11,457 nucleotides of DNA from Halothiobacillus neapolitanus (GTDB taxonomy: Bacteria; Pseudomonadota; Gammaproteobacteria; Halothiobacillales; Halothiobacillaceae): NCBI GenBank assembly GCA_020722165.1, contig DYLI01000047.1, forward strand, positions 1 to 11,457. Direction: 5' to 3'. Shown here piece by piece: positions 1 through 6,226 of this stretch; the first letter of the stretch is position 1, and each line of letters opens with the position of its first letter. Position numbers and translations under genes: made by a program. The notes below the pieces were generated by a model. It had not been told where the DNA came from and searched no databases. It saw nothing but the letters and a program-made list of their open reading frames with translations.

Positions 1-2
1 GC

Positions 3-1124
3 ATGAAAATTCTGCATACGGCGGATTTGCAGTTAGGCCGGGCGTACAGTCGCTTTGAGCTTGAGGATGCGGCGTTGATTGCCGAGGAGCGTTTTAAGGT
101 TGTTGAGCGGATTGCTGCGCTGGCAACAAGGCTTCAGGTGGATGTCATTTTAGTGGCGGGCGATGTTTTCGATTCGCAAACGCTCAAAGAGCGGAGTATT
201 CGCCGATTTTTCGATAGCCTGAAAGGCTATTCCGGGCGCTGGATTTTGCTGCCAGGCAACCACGATGCTGCTTTGGCTGAGAGTGTCTGGGCGCAGGCGC
301 AGCGTTTTGGCGTGATTCCCGCGCAGGTGCATCTTGCCCTCAAGCCTGAGGTTGTGCTGTTTGATCGTGAAAAATGCGCTGTGTTAACCGCGCCCCTGAC
401 GCAGCGCCAAACCTTCGCTGACTTAACGGCATGGTTCGATCAGGCCGAAACGCCCGAGGACTATCTGCGCGTGGGTCTTGCACATGGCAGTGTGCAGGGC
501 ATTCTGGCCGATGGCGTAGGTTCGTCCAATCCGATTGCACAGGATCGGGCGCAGCAGGCGCGGCTGGATTACCTGGCGCTGGGCGATTGGCATGGCATGA
601 AGTGCATCAACGCCCAGACCTGGTACAGCGGCACGCCGGAGCCGGATCGCTTCAAGGGCAATCAGACCGGCGTAGTGCTTGAAATCGACATCGACGCGGC
701 GGGCGCGCTGCCGCACGTGACACCTCACGAAGTCGGCCACTTCCGTTGGTCGAGCTGGGATGAATCGCTTGTGCTGCCAAGCGATCTTGATGCCTTAGAG
801 CAGCGTCTGGACGCGCTAGAGGCGCGTGATGTGATTGAAGTGACGCTGACGGGGCTGGTTGATCTGGCGTGTCATCAGCGTTTAATCACCATGCTGGCTG
901 CGGCGCAGGCGCGGACACGCAGTTTTCAGGTGGATCGTTCCCAGTTGCGGATGATGCCGACGGATGATGATATGGCACATTTGCAAGCGGATGGCTATTT
1001 AGGCGAGGTGTTGCAGGTGCTGCGCGCAGGGCAGGGTGACGCGCCAGCAGGTGTTCAGGCCGAGGCTTTGAACATTCTGGCCGGGATGATGCTGGAGCGG
1101 GTGACTCAGGGAGGCGAGGCATGA
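3..1124 (+). CDS. SbcD/YhaO-like metallophosphoesterase (DNA nuclease subunit)
   Basis: This 373-residue protein is a calcineurin-like metallophosphoesterase of the SbcD/Mre11/YhaO type, expected to be a Mn-dependent DNA nuclease working with the ATPase encoded next. The phosphoesterase motifs appear in order: motif I TADLQLG (D8, with Q10 where SbcD usually has His), motif II GDVFD (D54, D57), motif III GNHD (N86, H87, D88), a later His in LAHGS (H161), and GDWHG (D195, H197). After residue 210 comes a variable C-terminal region that in the family caps the active site and docks the ATPase. The start is fixed by motif I lying eight residues from Met, the normal spacing; only two bases precede it, so promoter and RBS lie outside the window. 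Its stop overlaps the next start by 4 bp (ATGA), indicating translational coupling. Length fits the family. The Gln in motif I is, to my knowledge, a tolerated variant in YhaO-like members, so activity is likely. It could be called SbcD, but the partner resembles YhaN more than classical SbcC. Confidence 0.86.
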   Translation: MKILHTADLQLGRAYSRFELEDAALIAEERFKVVERIAALATRLQVDVILVAGDVFDSQTLKERSIRRFFDSLKGYSGRWILLPGNHDAALAESVWAQAQRFGVIPAQVHLALKPEVVLFDREKCAVLTAPLTQRQTFADLTAWFDQAETPEDYLRVGLAHGSVQGILADGVGSSNPIAQDRAQQARLDYLALGDWHGMKCINAQTWYSGTPEPDRFKGNQTGVVLEIDIDAAGALPHVTPHEVGHFRWSSWDESLVLPSDLDALEQRLDALEARDVIEVTLTGLVDLACHQRLITMLAAAQARTRSFQVDRSQLRMMPTDDDMAHLQADGYLGEVLQVLRAGQGDAPAGVQAEALNILAGMMLERVTQGGEA

Positions 1125-3760
1125 AAATTCAGCGTTTACGGCTTGAGCAGGTCAGGCAATTCAGGTCGCCGATTGAAATCACGGCACTTGAGGACGGTCT
1201 TAACATTTTGACCGGCCCCAATGAGTCGGGCAAAAGCACGCTTGCCCGTGCCATTCGCGCCGCTTTTTTTGAGCGTTACAAAACCACGGCGGTGAAGGAT
1301 TTGTCGCCTTGGGGTGATTCGGGCGCGGCACCGTGTATCGAGCTGGATTTTACTGTCGATGGCACGGCGTATGCGTTGGTGAAGACCTTTATTAAAAGCC
1401 CCCGTTGCGATTTGCGCGTGGGCGCTCGGTCACTGAATGGCGAAGAGGCGGAAAACCACTTGAGCGCCCTGTTGGGCTTTCAATTTGCTGGCAAAGGTGG
1501 AAGCAAGCCGGAGCACTGGGGTATTCCGGGTTTGCTGTGGATTGAGCAAGGCGCGGGACATGCCGTGCATGATGAGGTTCATCACGCGGTGGATCATCTG
1601 CGTTCTGCGCTGCAAACGGCGCTGGGCGAGGTGGCAAGCAGTGGTGGGGACGAGATACTTGAAGCGATTCGTGCCAAGCGGGATGTTTTACTGACCGCGA
1701 AAGGCAAGCCGCGCGGCGACTATGAAAAGAGCATGACGCAGTACGACGCATTGACGGCCAAACACCGCGAACTCCAGCAGCGTATTGAGCAGTATCAACA
1801 GCAGGTCGATCAATTGGACAGCCTGTTGGCGCAGCAGGCTGATGACGAAGACAAGCAGCCGTGGCGGGTTTATCAGGCGCAGCAAACACAGGCCGAGGCG
1901 GCGAGAGCCAGCCTGCGCACGCTGGAACAGAGCTTAAACGATGACAAGCGCAGTTTGCTGCAAGCCGAAACGACGCTAAAACTGCTGCAAGACAGCCTTG
2001 CGGCGCATGAGGACAAGCTGCGGGAATGCCAGCAGCGTCAATTGGCCTGTGTGGACTTAGAGCAGCGCATGGCCAGCCTCGACACGCAAACAGAGCAGTT
2101 CAAGCGGCAGAAAGACCTGGCGTTGAGTACTCTGCAACGTGCCAAGACACAGGCGCGCATGGCACGGGATGCCGCCGAACGCGAGCGTTTGTTTGAGCGT
2201 TTGGCGACATTGAACACCGAGCGGAACGCGCTGCTGGCGCAAATAGCCGCCTGCGAGGCATTGCAGCAAAAAATCAGCGAACTGCGCACGCTGCTGGTGG
2301 GTTATCAGCTGGAGCCCGAGCGGCTTGAGGCACTACGCCAACAGACACGAGCCTTGCGTGAGAATCGTATTCGTCAGGAAGCCGTGGCGACCCGTCTGGA
2401 GTTCGATTTGCTCGCCGGTGTGTCGCTAAGCCTCGATGGCGCAGCGATTACGGCGCAGGCCGAACGGCGGATTATCCAGGCTTGCGAGATGGTGATTCCT
2501 GCCGTGGGGCATATTCGGGTACTGCCGGGCGGCGGTGATTTGGAGGCACTTGCCTTGCAGCAGCGCGAAATCGACGACTTGATGCAAGCTAACTTGCAGC
2601 GCTTGGGTGTGGGCTCGCTGGATGAGGCTGAGGTGCGTGCCTTGAGGCAGCAAGCGTTGCAAGCTGAAGTCAAAACTTTTGAGCGTGATTTGAGCCATGC
2701 AGCGCCGCAGGGCGTGGATGGTTTGCGCCGTCGTTTGACGGAGTGCACCACCCAGCTTCAGGGCGTTGAAGCGATGTTGAGCCGACATCCAGCACTGGCG
2801 GAAGGGGAAGCCGCGCTGGGTATGGATGCAGCGGAGCGCGAGCTAGAGCGGGCGATGAGCGAGGAGCGTGAAGCCAGTCATCGGGTGCAGCAGGCCGCTA
2901 TTTTGCGGGCTTCCAGCGTGGCCGAGCTTGAAGCGGCGCAGCATGAAATCAGGCGACTTGAGGCGGCACTTGCCGACCCTGTACAGGCCGAGCGTCTGCG
3001 GGATGCGAATGCGCGCCTTGTGGCGACGAAGGCTGAGATGAGTGTGCTCGTGACGGCCATCGAACGCCAACAGTCTGAACTGAGTTTGGCGCGGGCAGAT
3101 ATTCTGGATCAGGATATTGCGCGCTATCGCAAGAGCGCGGAATACGCGCTAAAACAACGCGATGAGCGCAAGCTCGATATGGCCCGCCTGCAAGCGCAAC
3201 TGCATCAAGCCGGTGCGCAAGGGCTTGAAGAGGAGCAGGGCGAGCTGTCCATCCAGCTTGAGCACGCAGAGCGGCGCAAGGCCGAGTTTGAGCGTCGTGC
3301 AAACGCCTTGGATTGGCTAAAAACCACCCTGGAAGGCAAGCGGCATGATTTGACCAAGAGTTTGCAAGCGCCCTTGCAGAAGCATTTGGATAACTACCTT
3401 CAGCTGCTGTTTCCGGGCGCAAGCATGGCCATCGACGACACGCTTGCACCGGGCGCATTGCAACGCGGCGCGGCGACGAGTACGTTCGACGAACTAAGCT
3501 TTGGCGCACGCGAACAAATGGGGCTGATGAGTCGCCTGGCCTACGCCGATCTGCTCAAAGAGGCGGGCAAGCCCACGCTCATTGTGCTGGATGATGTGCT
3601 GGTGCATAGCGATCTGGCGCGTTTGCAGGCGATGAAGCGGGTGCTTAACGATGCGGCAACCCGTCACCAAATCCTCTTGTTGACCTGTCATCCCGAAGAT
3701 TGGGGGGATATGGGCGTGGCGCTGCGCGGCCTGGCGCAACTCAAAATGCCCAGCGCTTAG
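1121..3760 (+). CDS. SbcC/YhaN-like AAA (ABC/SMC-type) ATPase
   Basis: This 879-residue SMC/Rad50-like ATPase is the presumed partner of the upstream nuclease. The N-terminal half-head has Walker A GPNESGKST (residues 32-40) and a Q-loop WIEQG (Q143). Long coiled coils (roughly 190-425 and 485-760, rich in Gln, Glu, Arg and Leu) flank a short non-coiled insert near residues 430-475 (GHIRVLPGG). The C-terminal half-head carries signature LSFGAREQ (792-799), Walker B LIVLDD (D824, D825) and a D-loop VHSD. No CxxC zinc hook is present between the coils, unlike true SbcC/Rad50; the globular insert and Asp-Asp Walker B are features I associate with YhaN-like and other orphan SbcC-like ATPases. A strong AGGGAGG RBS (1108-1114) sits 6 nt before the ATG inside the upstream gene. 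Only 10 bp separate its stop from jetA, so the pair is probably co-transcribed with Wadjet. It is expected to use ATP to open or close DNA access to the nuclease; substrate unknown. Confidence 0.85.
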   Translation: MKIQRLRLEQVRQFRSPIEITALEDGLNILTGPNESGKSTLARAIRAAFFERYKTTAVKDLSPWGDSGAAPCIELDFTVDGTAYALVKTFIKSPRCDLRVGARSLNGEEAENHLSALLGFQFAGKGGSKPEHWGIPGLLWIEQGAGHAVHDEVHHAVDHLRSALQTALGEVASSGGDEILEAIRAKRDVLLTAKGKPRGDYEKSMTQYDALTAKHRELQQRIEQYQQQVDQLDSLLAQQADDEDKQPWRVYQAQQTQAEAARASLRTLEQSLNDDKRSLLQAETTLKLLQDSLAAHEDKLRECQQRQLACVDLEQRMASLDTQTEQFKRQKDLALSTLQRAKTQARMARDAAERERLFERLATLNTERNALLAQIAACEALQQKISELRTLLVGYQLEPERLEALRQQTRALRENRIRQEAVATRLEFDLLAGVSLSLDGAAITAQAERRIIQACEMVIPAVGHIRVLPGGGDLEALALQQREIDDLMQANLQRLGVGSLDEAEVRALRQQALQAEVKTFERDLSHAAPQGVDGLRRRLTECTTQLQGVEAMLSRHPALAEGEAALGMDAAERELERAMSEEREASHRVQQAAILRASSVAELEAAQHEIRRLEAALADPVQAERLRDANARLVATKAEMSVLVTAIERQQSELSLARADILDQDIARYRKSAEYALKQRDERKLDMARLQAQLHQAGAQGLEEEQGELSIQLEHAERRKAEFERRANALDWLKTTLEGKRHDLTKSLQAPLQKHLDNYLQLLFPGASMAIDDTLAPGALQRGAATSTFDELSFGAREQMGLMSRLAYADLLKEAGKPTLIVLDDVLVHSDLARLQAMKRVLNDAATRHQILLLTCHPEDWGDMGVALRGLAQLKMPSA

Positions 3761-3770
3761 GCCGAAAGCT

Positions 3771-5033
3771 ATGTTGAATCCCAGAAGTCTGATTTTTGCG
3801 CTCTACACACATTGGGATGCGATGGAAAGCCTTGTGCCGCTGGGGCGTGAGATGCCGCTTTTCGAGCCGGAGCAGGTTTTGAGCGTGTTGGCGCGGGCGC
3901 ATCCCGAGCTTGCTGCCCTTGCGCGTGAAGACAAGCTGCGCGCCTTGGTGTCTTCAGGCTTGCTCAGTCAGGCACCGCGTGGCACGGGGCTTGAGATTCA
4001 CCCACTGATTTTGGATTTTGTGCGCGGCTTAACGCGCGAGCATGAGCTGGGTTTGTCCGAGGTGCTGCGCGCGCGCGTGGACGGCATTACGGCCGCCACC
4101 GAATCGCTGGCCGTTGGGCTGGCCGACGCGGATTACGACAAGCTACGGCGCGGATTTAGTCAGCTTTCGGACCTGTTCCGCCACATCCGCCAACAGCTTG
4201 AGCACGATCATCACGCCATTCTTGAATTGGCCGAGCGTGCCAAATCGGCAGATGCCAGCCTGCCGATTGCACGGCGTTACAGTGAAGTTTTGGCGGCCTA
4301 TGATGAATACATCGAACCGATGGCCGCCATGATGGACCCCGGAGCAGCGGGCACGTTTGCCCGCCAGCTGGAGCACGCTGAACGGGTGTTGGATCATACA
4401 TTTGAGCAACTTAACCTACGCGGCGCGCTCTACACCCTGCGTCTTGGTGTGCGGCATGTGGCCTATCAGGCCAAGGATTTGCGCCGCATGGGGCGCGAGC
4501 TGCTCAATCATTGCACCCAGACGCTGCTGCCTTTGCGTGAGGAGGTGCGTCAGCACAACGTGCTTAGCGCGGCAGTGAGTGAGTTACTTGGGCGGGTGCG
4601 CAAACGCGGGCTGAAGCGCACCCTGCGGGATGCTGAGCTTCCGTTGTGGCGACGTGACGCACCAAGGCGCGTCAATGTGAGCGATGAAATCAGCACCATC
4701 ATGGCGGAAGCACGGCATTATCAACCCGCCCTGGTGGCCTTTCCCGAGGAAAGCGCGCAGGCGCTGGAGGATGTGTTTGATCGTGTGGATGAAGCCACGC
4801 TCCATCGAGACCTGAACGCGGCCTTGCCGGTTGATGATCTGCTCGTCTGGCTGCGGGATTATCAGAGCACATGGCGTGATGATACGGTGCTGCGCCTTTT
4901 TCATGAGCTGCTCGCGCACGCTGGCGCGGATATGCACATCGGCGAGGCCGAGACGCATACCGACTTGCGCACCGTGCGCGTGCGCTATTTTGCGCATGGG
5001 TTAGCCTCGTGCGCTGACAAATTGACACCCTGA
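3771..5033 (+). CDS. jetA: Wadjet subunit JetA (MukF/MksF-like kleisin)
   Basis: A 420-residue, mostly helical protein recognised as the kleisin of a Wadjet/Mks condensin. The opening (SLIFALYTHWDAMESLVPLG) is typical of JetA/MksF. Residues about 1-90 look like a winged-helix domain, followed by a long helical region (about 100-260) and a C-terminal winged-helix-like part (about 340-415, with LPVDDLLVWLRDY). In Wadjet the kleisin joins the two SMC heads and recruits JetB. Identification rests on this pattern plus the neighbouring jetB, jetC and jetD genes. The start ATG lies 10 bp after the upstream ATPase stop, with only a weak purine stretch (GAAAG) as RBS, so coupled translation is likely. 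The last codons (K-L-T-P-stop) contain the TTGACA -35 box proposed for brnT, so the module's promoter is embedded in the jetA 3' end. It is possible that arrival of the module reshaped the C-terminus. There are no internal stops. Confidence 0.83.
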   Translation: MLNPRSLIFALYTHWDAMESLVPLGREMPLFEPEQVLSVLARAHPELAALAREDKLRALVSSGLLSQAPRGTGLEIHPLILDFVRGLTREHELGLSEVLRARVDGITAATESLAVGLADADYDKLRRGFSQLSDLFRHIRQQLEHDHHAILELAERAKSADASLPIARRYSEVLAAYDEYIEPMAAMMDPGAAGTFARQLEHAERVLDHTFEQLNLRGALYTLRLGVRHVAYQAKDLRRMGRELLNHCTQTLLPLREEVRQHNVLSAAVSELLGRVRKRGLKRTLRDAELPLWRRDAPRRVNVSDEISTIMAEARHYQPALVAFPEESAQALEDVFDRVDEATLHRDLNAALPVDDLLVWLRDYQSTWRDDTVLRLFHELLAHAGADMHIGEAETHTDLRTVRVRYFAHGLASCADKLTP

Positions 5034-5050
5034 TTTATTGTGCGCACAAT
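5022..5050 (+). promoter_or_regulatory. Candidate sigma70 promoter for brnTA (and jetBCD)
   Basis: TTGACA at 5022-5027 is a perfect -35 hexamer. It is followed after exactly 17 bp by CACAAT (5045-5050), a 4/6 match to the -10 consensus that keeps the important A2 and T6. The -35 lies in the last codons of jetA and the -10 lies within the perfect palindrome before brnT, the usual geometry of a self-repressed toxin-antitoxin promoter. The predicted transcript start, about seven bases after the -10 box, falls at 5057-5058, essentially on the brnT ATG. No terminator is seen before jetB, so this promoter could also drive jetBCD. It is inferred from sequence only. Confidence 0.55.
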
Positions 5051-5054
5051 AAAT
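5033..5054 (+). promoter_or_regulatory. Perfect 22-bp palindrome, probable BrnA operator
   Basis: The half-site ATTTATTGTGC (5033-5043) is followed directly by its exact reverse complement (5044-5054), with no spacer or mismatch. It begins on the last base of the jetA stop codon and ends three bases before the brnT ATG, covering the proposed -10 box. BrnA antitoxins are ribbon-helix-helix dimers known to autorepress brnTA, and such proteins bind two-fold symmetric sites, so this is the natural operator. It is not a terminator: it has no T-run after a GC-rich stem, and the symmetry is AT-rich at the ends with a GTGCGCAC core. Confidence 0.65.
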
Positions 5055-5057
5055 TAA

Positions 5058-5324
5058 ATGAACATCAGCTTTGACCCAGCCAAAAATGCCCGCAACATCG
5101 AAGAGCGCGGCTTGTCGTTTGAGCGGGCAGCAGAGTTTGATTTCGAGACGGCGAAAATCCGTGAGGATGTGCGCAAGCCCTACCCGGAGCGCCGCTTCGT
5201 GGCGCTGGGTTGGCTGGATGCACGGCTGCATGTGCTGTGCTTCACGCCGATTCCGAGCGGCATTCGTATCATCAGTTTTCGTAAAGCTAACTCAAGGGAG
5301 CAACGCGATTATGAACGCACGTAA
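5058..5324 (+). CDS. brnT: BrnT family ribonuclease toxin
   Basis: This 88-residue protein is a type II toxin of the BrnT family (RelE-like fold RNase that blocks translation). Family marks seen are the N-terminal FDPAKNARNIEERGLSFERA stretch (DPxKxxxNxxxHGxxF pattern, with Arg-Gly here), the central strands ERRFVALGWLDARLHVLCFT, and the C-terminal IRIISFRKANSREQRDYE (RxIsxRxAxxxExxxY pattern) that carries the catalytic and structural Arg/Tyr residues. The start ATG is three bases after the palindrome, with no Shine-Dalgarno sequence upstream (only AT-rich DNA), and the predicted transcript start is at the ATG, which suggests leaderless translation. The 3' end overlaps brnA by 14 bp, the normal toxin-first arrangement of this family. 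The unusual point is the location, between jetA and jetB in the same orientation. Frame and key residues look intact, so the toxin is probably functional. Confidence 0.9.
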   Translation: MNISFDPAKNARNIEERGLSFERAAEFDFETAKIREDVRKPYPERRFVALGWLDARLHVLCFTPIPSGIRIISFRKANSREQRDYERT

Positions 5325-5613
5325 ACCACTCATTGACGACGATGGCGAGGTCAGGGAATTGACGGCGGAAGATATGGCGCTGTTTAAGCCTGCTGCCGAG
5401 GTACTGCCGCCCGCTCTGTACGCCGGGTTGCTGGAAATGAACCGGCAAGCCAAGCTGCGCGGTCGCCCTAAGGCGGCGGTCACCAAGGAGCGCGTCACCC
5501 TGCGCTTATCGCCCGAGGTTGTGCGGGCCTTCCGCGCCACGGGCAAGGGCTGGCAAGGGCGCATGGATGCCGCGTTGTGCGAGTGGGTCAAAACGCATCA
5601 GCAAAGCACGTAA
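5311..5613 (+). CDS. brnA: BrnA family antitoxin (ribbon-helix-helix)
   Basis: A 100-residue antitoxin partner of BrnT. The N-terminal part (LIDDDGEVRELTAEDMALFKPAAEVLP, about 5-32) is the toxin-facing region typical of BrnA. The C-terminal domain KERVTLRLSPEVVRAFRATGKGWQGRMDAALCEWV (about 58-94) is the ribbon-helix-helix DNA-binding domain that dimerises and represses the operon. ATG 5311 is chosen over longer same-frame starts because it gives the canonical BrnA N-terminus, has an AAGGGAG RBS (5294-5300) and overlaps the end of brnT. A longer in-frame extension back to 5071 only translates brnT out of frame. Stop at 5611-5613; jetB begins 34 bp later without an intervening hairpin. Besides neutralising BrnT, it probably binds the 22-bp palindrome at 5033-5054 and could therefore regulate jetBCD transcription. 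Confidence 0.9.
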   Translation: MNARKPLIDDDGEVRELTAEDMALFKPAAEVLPPALYAGLLEMNRQAKLRGRPKAAVTKERVTLRLSPEVVRAFRATGKGWQGRMDAALCEWVKTHQQST

Positions 5614-5647
5614 GGCATCCCGTGGACAAACATCATCAAGGCACGCC

Positions 5648-6226
5648 GTGAAGCCATCCGATAGCATCAATCTGAACGCCTTGCCATCCTTGGGTGAGTT
5701 ATTTGCGTGGCTCAACGCGGGCAAACACCTCAATCGGCTCGCCGAGCCGCATCTTTGGGCTGAACTGACCTCGGAACGTGAAACGTACACAACGCTTTTT
5801 GCTGCCCTGGGTTATGCCTTGCGCTTCGATGAGCGTGGTTTTGCCTGGTTTCATGTAGATGAAGCCTCGGCGAATGTTTCCAAGACCACGCGCCAGTTTG
5901 CCTTGGTGTTTATGCTGCTGTTTGAGCATCAAGCTGACCTTGGGCGCAATCTGCAACGCTTTGGCGATTGGTTGGTGGATCGCGCCATGCTTGAAGCCAT
6001 CGTGTCCAGAAATCTAGCCTTGTTGCAGGCAGAAGACATGGGCGAGCTGGAGAGTGTGATTAAGCTGATGAATCTGGCGGCAAGCTACGGTTTTGTTCTG
6101 CAAGAGCCCTTGGGCTGGCGGGTGTTGCCTGCCATCTGCCGTTATCTTGACCGTTTCGAGGCGCTGGCGCGTCAAGATGCAGCCGACGTTCGAGCCGAAG
6201 ACGCAGGCGCGGAGGCCGACGCATGA
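5648..6226 (+). CDS. jetB: Wadjet subunit JetB (MukE/MksE-like KITE protein)
   Basis: A 192-residue protein from GTG 5648, the small winged-helix (KITE) subunit that dimerises and binds the kleisin and DNA in Wadjet/Mks condensins. Visible features are an acidic-aromatic N-terminal half (LGELFAWLNAGKHLNRLAEPHLWAEL), a hydrophobic helix ALVFMLLFEHQADLGRNLQRF, and a C-terminal winged-helix-like part (LNLAASYGFVLQEPLGWRVLP, i.e. helix then hairpin). The frame is open back to 5519, but those extra residues come from the brnA sequence read out of frame. GTG 5648 has an AAGG SD six bases upstream (5638-5641) and gives a JetB-like length, so it is preferred. The stop overlaps jetC by 4 bp (ATGA). 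Family assignment rests mainly on size, secondary-structure character and its place directly before jetC, since JetB proteins diverge strongly. Confidence 0.78.
   Translation: MKPSDSINLNALPSLGELFAWLNAGKHLNRLAEPHLWAELTSERETYTTLFAALGYALRFDERGFAWFHVDEASANVSKTTRQFALVFMLLFEHQADLGRNLQRFGDWLVDRAMLEAIVSRNLALLQAEDMGELESVIKLMNLAASYGFVLQEPLGWRVLPAICRYLDRFEALARQDAADVRAEDAGAEADA

Noticed and set aside
2293..2300. GCTGGTGG, identical to the E. coli Chi site
   Set aside because: I noticed it only once, it lies inside coding sequence, and Chi sequences are species-specific; chance is the simplest explanation.
5071..5310. Longer brnA beginning at 5071
   Set aside because: The extension lies wholly over brnT in another frame; ATG 5311 gives the standard BrnA N-terminus and has a good RBS.
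5016..5630. GACAAA on both sides of brnTA (5016-5021 and 5625-5630) as a possible target-site duplication
   Set aside because: A six-base match over this distance is easily chance, and no terminal inverted repeats or recombinase gene accompany it.
5519..5647. Longer jetB beginning near 5519
   Set aside because: The extra residues are brnA coding sequence read in another frame; GTG 5648 has an SD and gives a family-like length.
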